Shown here piece after piece: positions 42,185 through 51,210 of a DNA stretch of 56,021 nucleotides (the first letter of the stretch is position 1; each line of letters starts with the position of its first letter). The DNA is taken from contig NZ_QMFA01000045.1 in the NCBI RefSeq assembly GCF_003285005.1, forward strand, positions 1 through 56,021, in the 5' to 3' direction. The DNA comes from Paenibacillus sp. YN15 (GTDB taxonomy: Bacteria; Bacillota; Bacilli; Paenibacillales; NBRC-103111). The translations under genes and the position numbers were made by a program. Under the pieces are notes generated by a model. The model was not told the origin of the DNA. It worked only from the letters and a program-made list of their open reading frames with translations, and did not search any database.

Positions 42185-43294
42185 TTATGCCGGGTCCAGA
42201 TAACCCTTGACCAGCCCCGGCGGAAGAGGCGCCGGGCGTTCGCAGGAGGTTTTCAACTGCACATATTGTGCGCTGCCGGAGCTGGTGTGAAAGGCGTGCA
42301 TGATCTCCAGCACATGCAGCGCCATTTCGCCGTTGGCCCGGTGGGTTCCGCCGGCAACAAGGGAGCGCGCCATATCTGCCACCCCGATGCCTCTGCTGTT
42401 CTCATCGTAGGCGTGGATCAGCGGGATTTCCAGCGCTTCCTTGCGCCCGGCAGGCTGCAGCAGAACAGGACCGCCGAAGGTGTTGGGGTCGGGCACGGAC
42501 AGAGTTCCGCCTGTTCCGTATATCTCGATCCGGGGCAGCTTGCTGCTCCAGATGTCAAAGCTGGTGATCATGGTGGCGACGGCGCCATTGCGGTAGCGGA
42601 TCGTTCCGGCCACATGGGTGGGAACCTCCACCGGAATCTTTTGCCCGAACTTGGGGGCGCTGGTGATGATTCTTTCCGCATAAGCGGCGGAGGTCATGCC
42701 GCATACCGTCTCGGCCGGTCCCAGAAGCGAGGCCAGCGCCGTCAGATAATACGGCCCCATATCGAACATGGGCCCGCCCCCGGCCTGGTAATAAAACTCC
42801 GGAGCGGGATGCCAGCCTTCATGGCCATGGCAGGCCATAAAGGCGGTTGCCGCCACAGGCTTGCCGATATAGCCGTCATCAATGAGCTTGCGGCATAGCT
42901 GCAGCCCGGCTCCAAGAAAGGTGTCGGGAGCGCAGCCCAGCATCAGCCCTTTTTCCCGGACCAGCTGCACCAGGGCCGTTCCCTCCTCCAGGGAGAGGGT
43001 AAGCGGCTTTTCCACGTAGACATGCTTGCCCGCAAGAAGCGCTTGCCGGGATACCTCATAGTGATGCTTCGGCGTGGTCAGATTGACCACGATTTGGATA
43101 TCGCCGCGCTCCAGCAGCTCGCCTGTGGAGAGGGCATGGGGAATGCCGTGCTGCTCCGCCGCGGCGGCAGCCCTGTCCATATCCAGATCGGCGCAGGCCA
43201 TCACCCGGGTGTTGGCAAAGGTTTTGGTCAGATTCGTCAGGTAAATTCCGCTGATATTGCCGCAGCCGATAATGCCAATGTTTATTTTGTCCAT
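42185..43294 (-). CDS. Gfo/Idh/MocA-family oxidoreductase
   Basis: A 369-residue NAD(P)-dependent sugar dehydrogenase-type protein. The Rossmann motif is GIIGCGNISGIYL (residues 6-18), the conserved EKP motif is KHVYVEKPLTLS, and the C-terminal domain has GGGPMFDMGPYYLTAL with the catalytic-type Asp and Tyr. The substrate is probably a sugar or inositol derivative. ATG 43294 follows GGAGGGGG. It lies 2 bp after the ThuA gene, so both form one operon, opposite the AraC regulator. Confidence 0.88.
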   Translation of the reverse strand: MDKINIGIIGCGNISGIYLTNLTKTFANTRVMACADLDMDRAAAAAEQHGIPHALSTGELLERGDIQIVVNLTTPKHHYEVSRQALLAGKHVYVEKPLTLSLEEGTALVQLVREKGLMLGCAPDTFLGAGLQLCRKLIDDGYIGKPVAATAFMACHGHEGWHPAPEFYYQAGGGPMFDMGPYYLTALASLLGPAETVCGMTSAAYAERIITSAPKFGQKIPVEVPTHVAGTIRYRNGAVATMITSFDIWSSKLPRIEIYGTGGTLSVPDPNTFGGPVLLQPAGRKEALEIPLIHAYDENSRGIGVADMARSLVAGGTHRANGEMALHVLEIMHAFHTSSGSAQYVQLKTSCERPAPLPPGLVKGYLDPA

Positions 43295-43296
43295 GG

Positions 43297-43980
43297 CTAT
43301 TCCCCCTCCCCGCGACCGGCTGCCCACAGAAATCCCCGGCGCATTAATTCCTTGGCTTCGGGAATATCAAACACATCCGCATGATGACCCAAGGCGTTGT
43401 AGAACACCCGCCCTTGCCCCCAGCGTTTGGTATACACTACGGGCATGACGATGCTTCCATTGGCGGAGTGAGGCCCGTCAGATACGGGAAAGGTGGTGGT
43501 GGCCAGCACCTGGACAGCAGGGTCCACGTGGAGGTAATACTGCTCGGATACCACCGTAAAATCCCGGATGCCCTCCACAATCGGGCTGGACGAGGAGGCC
43601 ACCATGTTCACCCGGTATTCCACTCCGTCGTTCAAGGGATGGGCCACCCACTGGGACCCGGTCATAAATTGCCATTCCGTACTGTTCCGGAAGGCGTCGC
43701 ACATCCCCCCGTGGCAGCCTGCCAGCCCAACGCCGGACTCCACTGCCTTCAGCACGGGATGCAGCTGCTCCTTCTTGATCTCTCCCATGGTCCATACGGG
43801 AACGATCAGATGTAAAGCCATTAGCTTGTCCTGATCCAGGAAGCTGTCCAAGGTATCGGAAATCTCCACCTGAAATCCTTCCTGCTCCAGAATATCCGTG
43901 AAAACGCGGGATACCTGGGTGGGCTCATGCCCCTCCCAGCCCCCTTTGACAATCAGGGCCTGCCGCTTTGCGTTTGCCAT
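43297..43980 (-). CDS. ThuA-domain protein
   Basis: A 227-residue protein of the ThuA (trehalose-utilisation/GATase-like) family. The core is GGWEGHEPTQVSRVF, GVGLAGCHGGMCDAF, and the C-terminal GQGRVFYNALGHHADVF with a His pair. ThuA partners are dehydrogenases that make 3-keto sugars, in line with the Gfo/Idh gene after it. The start is ATG 43980 after AAAGGA; the longer frame is non-coding shadow. Confidence 0.85.
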   Translation of the reverse strand: MANAKRQALIVKGGWEGHEPTQVSRVFTDILEQEGFQVEISDTLDSFLDQDKLMALHLIVPVWTMGEIKKEQLHPVLKAVESGVGLAGCHGGMCDAFRNSTEWQFMTGSQWVAHPLNDGVEYRVNMVASSSSPIVEGIRDFTVVSEQYYLHVDPAVQVLATTTFPVSDGPHSANGSIVMPVVYTKRWGQGRVFYNALGHHADVFDIPEAKELMRRGFLWAAGRGEGE

Positions 43981-44145
43981 TTTGCTTCGCCATCCTTTCT
44001 GCTTTGCGCAGATCAGTTGATTCGCCTTTATTGTACGCCTGAGCCGGGATGGTTTCTCGCCATTTTCATTGAGGATATGGACATTTTTTGCTATATTTAT
44101 CCCACTGAGATTGTTAACAGAAACACTTCGCAAGGGGGTATGAGG

Positions 44146-44994
44146 ATGAAGGCCTTTCACGAGAACAGACGTTACCGGACGAACCTCCGCTTTCAATCCT
44201 TTTTGACGCGCAACATCCATTTCCTGGCCCATTGGCATCAGGAGGTGGAATTGGTTTATGTGAAGGAAGGCGCTGTCTGGATGGGGGTGAATCGGGAGGT
44301 GCGCAGGCTTGTGCAAGGGGACTTTGCCTTTTGCGCCAGCGGGGATATCCATTTTTATGACAGCAAGGAAGAGTCTTCTGCGCTGCTGATCCAGATTTTT
44401 CATCCCGGACTGGCAGGCTTGCCGGGAGGCTGGCCCCAGGATGTGCGGCTGCTCTCGCCGTTTTTGACGAAAACCTCCGGCGCCCGCTCCGCGGAGGAAT
44501 ACGGAGTGCTGGCTAACCTCATGGCCGGGCTAATGGAGCGCGCCCATGAGGAATGGCAGCAGGCTGGCCCTTGCTACGAACGAATCATTACCGGTCTCCT
44601 CCACGAAATGTGCGGTTATGCGGAGCGGCATATGGAGCTGGAACCGGCGGATGAGGGCAATGCCAAACGGCGTTTGGCCAATATGAAGGTGATGCAGCGG
44701 GTGCTGGATTTTCTGGAAGAGGCGTATACCGGAGAGATTACTATGGAGCAGGCCGCCCAGGCGGCGCAGATGAGCCCCTTCTACTTCTCCCGGTTTTTCC
44801 GCGGGATGACGGGTATGAGCTTCCCCGCTTATCTCAATTCCATCCGCGTCAGCCGGGCGGAGGAATTGATCCGCAGCACCAACCGGACCATGCTGGACAT
44901 TGCCCTGGAATGCGGCTTCAGCAATGTGCGCACCTTCAACCGGGTGTTCCGGCAATTCCACGGAAGCTCACCCAGCCGCCTGCGGCAAGGGTGA
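44146..44994 (+). CDS. AraC-family regulator
   Basis: A 282-residue regulator: N-terminal cupin-like AraC_binding domain (HWHQEVELVYVKEGAVWMGV, residues 28-50) and C-terminal double helix-turn-helix (ITMEQAAQAAQMSPFYFSRFFRGMTG ... IALECGFSNVRTFNRVFRQFHG). ATG 44146 has AAGGGGG seven bases upstream; ATG 44140 is too close to it. It is divergent from thuA-gfo and probably controls that operon in response to a sugar. Confidence 0.88.
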   Translation: MKAFHENRRYRTNLRFQSFLTRNIHFLAHWHQEVELVYVKEGAVWMGVNREVRRLVQGDFAFCASGDIHFYDSKEESSALLIQIFHPGLAGLPGGWPQDVRLLSPFLTKTSGARSAEEYGVLANLMAGLMERAHEEWQQAGPCYERIITGLLHEMCGYAERHMELEPADEGNAKRRLANMKVMQRVLDFLEEAYTGEITMEQAAQAAQMSPFYFSRFFRGMTGMSFPAYLNSIRVSRAEELIRSTNRTMLDIALECGFSNVRTFNRVFRQFHGSSPSRLRQG

Positions 44995-45001
44995 GTGCCT
45001 T

Positions 45002-45227
45002 GGGGTCTGTCCGACGGAGTTGCTTAAGCGAATCAATATTCATCCGATTTCATTCCTTACCGGGAAAGGAGTGCCTTGGAAGCTCAAACAGTTTTGTCGG
45101 CCTTGATTTTATTGAATGTTTAAGGTGTCAATGCCGCCAAAAAAACTCGCCCTCAAGTCACTCCTTTCCCTCCCAGTCATTCCATCATGAATATTTATTC
45201 GCGTTTTTCTTTCATCGGACAGACCCC
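45002..45227. mobile_element. MITE-like palindromic element
   Basis: A 226-bp non-coding element with 13-bp perfect terminal inverted repeats GGGGTCTGTCCGA / TCGGACAGACCCC. The arms stay related over about 110 bp each: GCGAAT-AATATTCAT at 45028-45043 mirrors 45187-45202, and GGGAAAGGAGTG at 45062-45073 mirrors 45159-45170. Ends of this type occur on insertion sequences. A 2-bp TT flank on both sides is a possible target duplication. It fills the gap between the AraC and nitroreductase stop codons. Confidence 0.7.
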
Positions 45228-45236
45228 TTGGGGTTA

Positions 45237-45992
45237 TTACTCCAACGGCAGCTTCCGGCTCCCCAGAAATTCCTTCATGTAAAGCCGCTTCGGGTTTTTT
45301 AGCTGCTTGGCGATTCCCGCCGTCCATCCTTCCGCCCGTTTGCCCTCCGTCCGCTCGGCATAATAACGGGACATTTGAGCGTTATAGGCTTGAAGAAGCT
45401 CCGTATGGGCCTGATCTTCCGTATACTCCTCCTCATGGTAAACCGCGGCCATGGGCAGCCTGGGTTTCACCGCGGAGGGCTGGGCCGGTTCGCCGATGCA
45501 GAGGGCAAACAGCGGGATCACCCGTTCCGGCGTTTTGAGCAGCTCCACAACTTCGGGAAGCCGGTTGCGCAGCCCCCCGATATAGACGGTCCCCAGCCCC
45601 TGGGATTCAGCGGCGACCACCGCATTTTGGGCAGCAAGAGCGGCATCGATTACCCCGACCATGAAGGTTTCCACGGATTGGAGTGCGGTTAGTGTCTTCT
45701 CCACGGAGACCCCTTCCAGCTCCGCTGCAAGTGACAACCGGTGCAGATCCAGGCAAAACACCAGCAAATGGCCGTTTTGGGCTACATAAGGCTGGTTGCC
45801 GGCCAGCTCGGCAAGCTGTTCCTTCTTCTGCGGATCGCGGATGCCGATAATGGAATACGCCTGGACAAAGCTGGAGGAGGGCGCCGCTTGGGCGCTTTGG
45901 ATAATGGTCTGCAGCTCCTCCCGCGTAAGCGGCCTTTCTTTGAATTCGCGGATGGAGCGATGCTGCAAAAGGATTTGAATGGTATCGTTCAC
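45237..45992 (-). CDS. NfsA/NfrA-type FMN nitroreductase
   Basis: A 251-residue flavoprotein of the nitroreductase family, oxygen-insensitive NADPH type. The FMN-binding start is LLQHRSIREFKERPLTREEL with SAQAAPSSSFVQAYSII; the second half has ESQGLGTVYIGGLRN. It reduces nitro compounds, quinones, chromate or flavin. GTG 45992 follows GGAGGG. It is monocistronic. Confidence 0.88.
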   Translation of the reverse strand: MNDTIQILLQHRSIREFKERPLTREELQTIIQSAQAAPSSSFVQAYSIIGIRDPQKKEQLAELAGNQPYVAQNGHLLVFCLDLHRLSLAAELEGVSVEKTLTALQSVETFMVGVIDAALAAQNAVVAAESQGLGTVYIGGLRNRLPEVVELLKTPERVIPLFALCIGEPAQPSAVKPRLPMAAVYHEEEYTEDQAHTELLQAYNAQMSRYYAERTEGKRAEGWTAGIAKQLKNPKRLYMKEFLGSRKLPLE

Positions 45993-46054
45993 GGTCTTCC
46001 CTCCTGTGGTGTCACTTCATTTAGTTAACATAATACTTATTATGTTACTTTATA

Positions 46055-47416
46055 TCACGATTTTCCCTTGCTTACCCAAAACTTTACTTTATCCCCTTTT
46101 ACCGCCGCTGTCCCGGCTGCCGGTTCCTGCCGGAACACGGTGTTTTTCGCGGCCTCCCCGGTCTCCAGCACATATTCGTATCTCAAGCCTGCCTTCAATG
46201 CAGCTTGGGAGGCTTCCTCCAGAGTTTTCCCCGTTAAGGCGGGGACCGTAGTTTGTTCGGTTTGACCCGCTTCTGCTGCCGGCTTGCTGGCAGACGGCGC
46301 ACCGGGGGAAGGCGAAACCCGCGGCGAAGAAGCCGGTGTGGGAGAGGCTGTGCCTGCCTGCGGCTTTGCCGATGCGGCAGCTCCTTTGGCGGGAGAACCG
46401 CCGGCGGCGGCTGAAGCTTCTGCGGAGTTTGCCGTCCCCGATACCGCTGAGGCGGCAGGCGGCTCCGCAGAGGGCGGCCGGGTCACATACCAAATGCCCA
46501 CAACGCCAAGAAATCCGATGAGCATCACAATGGCGCTGAACCAGAGCCACGGCCGCAGCCGGGATGAAGCGGCAGTCTCCTCCTCTTCGTCTTCCTCCGG
46601 GGGAGGAACCGGGTCGGCATACTGCCGGACTGGCTCTTTAGCGGGTTTGGCGGAGGCTTCCTCCTGCTTTTTCCGGCTTCTTCTGGCCATCGCGCCAACT
46701 TCAGCTTGCTCCGGGGCTTCCGGAACTTGGGGTCGGGGGTTCAGCAGCCCCGCTATGCCCTCCTCCATCCGGCGCAGGGTGCAGGACGGCAAAAAAGCGG
46801 AGCTTGCCCAATCCGCTGCCTCCTGCGGTCCGCCTCCGGGCAACCCGTCCAGACGGCGGCCGACGGCCTGTTGAAATTCCCGCATGGATGCCGGTCCGGC
46901 GGTGCCGTCCGTGCACAGCTGGTACAAAAGCGTGGCAAAACCAAACACATCCCGCTCTTTTTCCGGTGCAGCCAGCCAATATTGAATGATCTGGAGCCTT
47001 CCGGCATGATCCAGCCACAGATTCTCCGCCGTAATCGCAAAATCCGGCAGCCGCTCCCGCTTGGCCTCGCGGATGGCGGGAATCAGCTCCTTCAGCTGCT
47101 CCAGAATGACCCGGCCGCTCCAGCCCAGGGTATGAATCCTGTCGGACAGCCGGAAGCCTTCTTTTTTGGCCAGGACGGCATAGACCTCGGTTCCGGTTAC
47201 CGAAACATCAAGAATATGCATGAACCGGTTATGGGAAAAACGGGCCGCCGCCCCCAACCGGCGCAGCAGCTCCTCCTTCTCGACATCGCTTAATACAACT
47301 GTCCGCCACAAAAGCACCTCGCGGTTCAGCTTCGGGTCCCGGGCGGCAGCCAGCCAGCCGTCGGCGGCTTTGCTCCAGGGTTCGGATAATTGATAACGCT
47401 CAGCAAAAAATTGCAT
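46055..47416 (-). CDS. Membrane pseudokinase with a PASTA domain
   Basis: A 453-residue protein. Residues 1-230 have a degraded Ser/Thr-kinase layout: the segment LPDFAITAENLWLDHAGRLQIIQYW stands where kinases have HRDIKPEN and DFG, so both the catalytic Asp and the metal-binding Asp are missing, and there is no glycine-rich loop. One helix at about 290-312 (WLWFSAIVMLIGFLGVVGIW) is followed by a long Ala/Ser/Pro stalk and a single extracellular PASTA domain (VPALTGKTLEEASQAALKAGL to the end). PrkC-type kinases have several PASTA repeats and bind muropeptides; this is probably a non-catalytic cell-wall sensor or scaffold (inference). Confidence 0.8.
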   Translation of the reverse strand: MQFFAERYQLSEPWSKAADGWLAAARDPKLNREVLLWRTVVLSDVEKEELLRRLGAAARFSHNRFMHILDVSVTGTEVYAVLAKKEGFRLSDRIHTLGWSGRVILEQLKELIPAIREAKRERLPDFAITAENLWLDHAGRLQIIQYWLAAPEKERDVFGFATLLYQLCTDGTAGPASMREFQQAVGRRLDGLPGGGPQEAADWASSAFLPSCTLRRMEEGIAGLLNPRPQVPEAPEQAEVGAMARRSRKKQEEASAKPAKEPVRQYADPVPPPEEDEEEETAASSRLRPWLWFSAIVMLIGFLGVVGIWYVTRPPSAEPPAASAVSGTANSAEASAAAGGSPAKGAAASAKPQAGTASPTPASSPRVSPSPGAPSASKPAAEAGQTEQTTVPALTGKTLEEASQAALKAGLRYEYVLETGEAAKNTVFRQEPAAGTAAVKGDKVKFWVSKGKS

Positions 47417-47464
47417 GATGATTCCCCCTTCTCCTTACACTCTTACTATATTCGGGAGAAGGCT

Positions 47465-48130
47465 TCATTTTCCGGCTTGTTCAAGTTTTCTTGGAATATT
47501 CTGCAGACCGGAAAGACTGTTGGCGAAAAATTGCCGGAAAGCCGCGCTGATCTCCTCTTCAAATACACTGTTGTGCTCGTCTTGCATGTCCATGTAATAG
47601 TTTCCGCTGGCGATCTCCACCGAGATGGAATCCAGCGGAAATCCCTCGTCCCGGGCGGGATGGGGCGTGTCCACCAGCAGAAAGGCGGAGCCGGCCAGCT
47701 CATCCCCGTCGTATTCGACCACATGCCCTTCATCCAGCACCAGACAAATGGCATTCCGGTAGCGCGCCTTAACGGCTCCGCCGTGGGCTTTTGCCAACTC
47801 CGTATAATGCCGGATCATTTCCTCGTCTGTCAGCACCCGGCCGTTTACCCGGCGGACATGCACACCCGGCTGCTCTTCCTTGGTCAACCCATCGATATAT
47901 AAACCGGAGTCGCAGGAAAAAACAGGCTGTCCCAAGGCATGGTAATACGCCAGCGCCTTGATCCGGGCATTCTCCAGCGGCTCCTTGCCGCTTTCGTCCA
48001 CCTCCGGAAGCACCGCGCCTGCGGCCGCTGCGGCTTCCCTCAATCCGGCCAGCTCCACGGGCATATCCCGGAGCATTTCCTTCATGGTTTTCAGCTTGGC
48101 GGGATTCCCCGTTCCATAGATAAGCTTCAT
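47465..48130 (-). CDS. HAM1/RdgB-family NTP pyrophosphatase
   Basis: A 221-residue enzyme of the inosine-triphosphate pyrophosphatase family. The start IYGTGNPAKLKTMKEML carries the nucleotide-binding motif, then ENARIKALAYYHALGQPVFSCDSGLYID holds the metal-binding acidic residues and RYRNAICLVLDEG follows. It removes non-canonical NTPs such as dITP or XTP. It is a divergent paralogue rather than a clear housekeeping RdgB, because the usual SHR end motif is absent. ATG 48130 overlaps the Nudix gene stop (ATGA). Confidence 0.8.
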   Translation of the reverse strand: MKLIYGTGNPAKLKTMKEMLRDMPVELAGLREAAAAAGAVLPEVDESGKEPLENARIKALAYYHALGQPVFSCDSGLYIDGLTKEEQPGVHVRRVNGRVLTDEEMIRHYTELAKAHGGAVKARYRNAICLVLDEGHVVEYDGDELAGSAFLLVDTPHPARDEGFPLDSISVEIASGNYYMDMQDEHNSVFEEEISAAFRQFFANSLSGLQNIPRKLEQAGK

Positions 48131-48771
48131 ATGTTCCTCCCGCTGGTCAACTGCCCGATCCCCGTAAGCAGCTTATCGTAATAGCTTTCTGAATTGGGGG
48201 TGATCTCCTCCAGCGTAATCCGCCGCTCTATTATCTGCGGAGAATTGCCCCAGTCATCGTAAATGACGCCCCTGGCGGATGCGGCTTCCGCCCTCCCCCG
48301 GACCAGCGCTTCCCATTCGCCAACCGGTACGGCCAAAAGACCGGATACCTCCTCAGCCTGAAGCTTGTACTCCTCCAAAGGCAAGGCGCAAGCATACAGA
48401 TGGATGTGGGAGAACTCCCGGTCGATTAGACCGTGTGGAAAAATATATTCGTCTGCGGACACGCCGGCGAAAAGCAGCTCCGGGTAAGAGGCGGTGATGC
48501 CCAACTCCTCCTGCAGCTCCCGCAAGCCATTCTCCACTTGTTCTCCAGCCAGCAAATGTCCGGCGCAGGACACATCCAGCAAACCGGGAAAGGTATCCTT
48601 GTCCCGGTGGCGCAGCTGCAGCAATATTTCCCAGCCGCGGCTTCCCTTGCGGAGAATCCAGCAGTGGAAGGTCCGGTGCCACAGTCCTTGGGCATGGGCC
48701 TCCCGGCGGGTTGCCGTTCCAAGCCTGTTCATATGTTCATCAAAAATATCAAAATATTCATCCTGTGCCAT
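48127..48771 (-). CDS. NUDIX hydrolase (IDI-like)
   Basis: A 214-residue hydrolase with a complete Nudix box GHLLAGEQVENGLRELQEELGI and the IDI-like start EYFDIFDEHMNRLGTATRREAH. It cleaves nucleoside-diphosphate-linked compounds. The ATG 48771 start is preferred over GTG 48786, which overlaps the AGAGGTG ribosome site. With the HAM1 gene it forms a two-gene nucleotide-sanitising operon. Confidence 0.85.
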   Translation of the reverse strand: MAQDEYFDIFDEHMNRLGTATRREAHAQGLWHRTFHCWILRKGSRGWEILLQLRHRDKDTFPGLLDVSCAGHLLAGEQVENGLRELQEELGITASYPELLFAGVSADEYIFPHGLIDREFSHIHLYACALPLEEYKLQAEEVSGLLAVPVGEWEALVRGRAEAASARGVIYDDWGNSPQIIERRITLEEITPNSESYYDKLLTGIGQLTSGRNI

Positions 48772-48945
48772 TTGGACAAGTTTCACCTCTTGCCCATTTT
48801 AGCACTATCCCCCAGCCCACTTCCACTCTATGGAGGGACACTTACCTCAACGTAACCTAGTAATAATCATTTCAGTACTTTTAAAAAACGGCCAAGTGGG
48901 CTAGGATGAAATAGTGTTCCGATAAACCTGAAGGAGGAATGTTCC

Positions 48946-49890
48946 GTGCAATACCGCAAATTGGGCAAAACCGGATTAAAGGTGAGTGAAATCAGCCTTG
49001 GCAGCTGGCTGACCTACGGCGGCTATGTGGAAAAGGAAAATGCGGTGCAGTCCATCCATAAAGCGTACGAGCTGGGGATTAATTTTTTCGATACGGCCAA
49101 TGTGTATGAGCGGGGAGAAGCGGAAAAGGTTGTCGGCGAAGCGCTCCGCGAATATAAACGGGATAGCTATGTTCTGGCCACCAAGGTGTTTTGGCCCATG
49201 GGGGAAGGCCCCAATGACCGCGGCTTGTCCCGCAAGCATGTTTTTGAGCAGCTCCATGCCAGCCTCCGGCGGCTGGGCACGGATTATGTGGATATTTATT
49301 ACTGCCACCGCTTCGATCCGGAAACCCCGGTGGAGGAAACCCTGCGCACCATCGACGACCTGGTGACCCAAGGCAAGATTCTGTATGCAGGCGTCAGCGA
49401 ATGGACCGCCGTCCAAATGGCGGAGGCGCTGTCCGTGGCGGACAAGTACCTGCTGGACCGCATTGTGGTCAACCAGCCGGTGTACAACATGTTTAACCGT
49501 TATATTGAAAAGGACATCATCCCCCTCGGCCAGGAAAAGGGAATCGGCCAAGTGGTCTTCTCGCCGTTGGCGCAAGGCCTGTTAAGCGGCAAATACACCT
49601 CCTTGTCGGATATCCCCGCCGACAGCCGGGCCGCCAAACTGGAGAACATGCGCAAGGGCCTGACTGAGGAGAAAATCGCCAAGGTTATTCAGCTGAATGC
49701 CGTTGCCAAGGAGCTGGGCATCACTGTAGCGCAGCTGGCGCTGGCCTGGATTCTGCGGCAGCCCAACGTGGCCAGCGCCTTGGTGGGCGCAAGCCGCCCG
49801 CAGCAGGTGGTGGAGAATGCGGCAGCCTCGGGCATCACCCTGGCGCCGGAGGTTCTGGAGAAAATCGAGGGCATACTGGGGGCCAACTAA
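48946..49890 (+). CDS. Aldo/keto reductase (Kv-beta-like)
   Basis: A 314-residue NADPH-dependent TIM-barrel oxidoreductase. Catalytic tetrad: Asp in NFFDTANVY with its Tyr, Lys in VLATKVF, and His in IYYCHRFDP. The C-terminal cofactor site is ALVGASRPQQVVEN. It belongs to the YghZ/potassium-channel beta-subunit-like group. The substrate is an aldehyde or ketone not defined by sequence. GTG 48946 follows AAGGAGG. Divergent from the Nudix gene. Confidence 0.9.
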   Translation: MQYRKLGKTGLKVSEISLGSWLTYGGYVEKENAVQSIHKAYELGINFFDTANVYERGEAEKVVGEALREYKRDSYVLATKVFWPMGEGPNDRGLSRKHVFEQLHASLRRLGTDYVDIYYCHRFDPETPVEETLRTIDDLVTQGKILYAGVSEWTAVQMAEALSVADKYLLDRIVVNQPVYNMFNRYIEKDIIPLGQEKGIGQVVFSPLAQGLLSGKYTSLSDIPADSRAAKLENMRKGLTEEKIAKVIQLNAVAKELGITVAQLALAWILRQPNVASALVGASRPQQVVENAAASGITLAPEVLEKIEGILGAN

Positions 49891-49939
49891 GATTTTTCGA
49901 GGGGAGGGGCCTGTTTCCCCCCTTGGAGATATGGAATAT

Positions 49940-50064
49940 GGACACAGGTTCCGTTATTCGCGAAAAAACCGGCCTTTTGCTTTCCACGCGGACAGATGAT
50001 CCGTTAACATGTCCCAAACAGCCGATTTAGGCGGTCAGAAGAGCAAATAAGGAATCGTGTGTCC
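49940..50064. repeat. Inverted intergenic repeats (GGACA...TTCC family)
   Basis: Three related units: plus strand at 49940-49962 (GGACACAGGTTCCGTTATTCG) and 49990-50008 (GGACAGATGATCCGTTA), and minus strand at 50064-50041 (GGACACACGATTCCTTATT). They occupy most of the 337-bp gap between the aldo/keto reductase and Rpn genes. No gene is supported in that gap. Confidence 0.6.
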
Positions 50065-50168
50065 GCGAAATCCTCTAAAGCGCATATTTTTGAACAATAG
50101 CGGAATGTCAGTCCGGATAGCTGGCTGGCTAGGAAATATTTGCGTTTGTTTAGCTCTGCGGAAGCGGA

Positions 50169-50204
50169 AAAAGCCTGTTCTGCCGTCAAGGCAGGCAGGC
50201 TTTT
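50169..50204. terminator. Bidirectional terminator downstream of the Rpn gene
   Basis: AAAAGCCTG / CAGGCTTTT continued by CTGCC / GGCAG. It has T-runs on both strands and lies 24 bp after the rpn stop. Confidence 0.88.
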
Positions 50205-50227
50205 ATGCCGTTATGTTGCAGGCCCGG

Positions 50228-51076
50228 TTATTCCTGCACTTGCACCGAATCAGACTCCTTCAGAGCAGCCAGCTCCGTCTCCGACAAGCCTGTAGCCTTC
50301 AGGATTACGGATGGGTCCAGCCCCATTGCCAGGAGCTTTGCCGCAACCCCTTCCACTCCTTTCTTCAATCCTTCCTCCTCGCCCTCTTCCCGGGCCAGCC
50401 TCATCCTATTGGTCTCCCATCTCATCGCAGGACCTCCTTCATCTCCAAAAATACGCTCCAGCTCTTCCTGGACCAGAAGCTCCTCTTCCTTCTTCAAGAT
50501 CAGATAGCTGTCGAAGAAAACCGTTAATAATTCCATCCTTGCCGGGTCCAGCTCCATCCGGGTCATCATCCGCACAAATTCCAATTTGATCTGGATTTTC
50601 TCACTTTTATTATAACCCATGCTGCTGAGCAATGCAGCAGCCACCGGATTGTCGGACTGGATAAAATCCCGCCAATTGTATTTGCGGAGCTGCACCCGGA
50701 AATATTTGAATTGCATCACCTGCAAAAACGGCAGGCTCCAGCCGAAGAAATCCGGCTCGTCCAGCTTTTTGCGGTGGCTGATGACGGCCACGGGCAATAC
50801 CGGCAGACGGTACTTCTCGTACAGCCGGGAAGCATACAAAAACATCCGTTCGGGATATCGCTCCTCATAATACGACTGCGGCTCCACATGGACCAGCAGA
50901 AAAATCTCCTCCTCCCTAAGCCGCGTTTTTACCAGCAGATCCAGACGCCGCTTGCTTCCTCCCGTAATGTCCGTCACCAATTCCTCCGACAGAAACTCCA
51001 CACGGGAAAAGTCCAGCTGCACCGCCGCCTCGGCAAAAAACAACTCCATAAATTCACGGAAAAAGGTTTGCAGCAA
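50228..51076 (-). CDS. Rpn-family PD-(D/E)XK nuclease/transposase-like protein
   Basis: A 282-residue protein of the recombination-promoting nuclease family. The nuclease core is KRRLDLLVKTRLREEEIFLLVHVEPQS, with the metal-binding Asp and the E-x-Q variant. The helical tail has EEGEEEGLKKGVEGVAAKLLAMGLDPSVI, typical of the variable C-termini in this family. The first usual start is TTG 51076, but the family N-terminus (DHDRLYKEL) is encoded upstream in frame without an ATG, GTG or TTG; only ATA or ATC codons lie behind the AAAGGAG site at about 51116. Either a rare start or a small indel is present. Confidence 0.78.
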   Translation of the reverse strand: MLQTFFREFMELFFAEAAVQLDFSRVEFLSEELVTDITGGSKRRLDLLVKTRLREEEIFLLVHVEPQSYYEERYPERMFLYASRLYEKYRLPVLPVAVISHRKKLDEPDFFGWSLPFLQVMQFKYFRVQLRKYNWRDFIQSDNPVAAALLSSMGYNKSEKIQIKLEFVRMMTRMELDPARMELLTVFFDSYLILKKEEELLVQEELERIFGDEGGPAMRWETNRMRLAREEGEEEGLKKGVEGVAAKLLAMGLDPSVILKATGLSETELAALKESDSVQVQE

Positions 51077-51134
51077 TTCCTTGTATAAACGGTCATGATC
51101 AACGATGGCTATTCACTCTCCTTTCGCAACAAAA

Positions 51135-51183
51135 AAGCACACCTCAACCGCCTTTCTTCCGAAAGGACAGTCAACGTGTGCTT
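51135..51183 (-). terminator. Terminator/attenuator before the Rpn gene
   Basis: AAGCACAC / GTGTGCTT (51135-51142 / 51176-51183) encloses CCTTTC / GAAAGG. The minus strand continues TTTTTTG, then the rpn ribosome site. It may end the GyrI-like transcript or attenuate rpn. Confidence 0.75.
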
Positions 51184-51210
51184 CACGATGCGATTTATTT
51201 TGGTGAGGCT

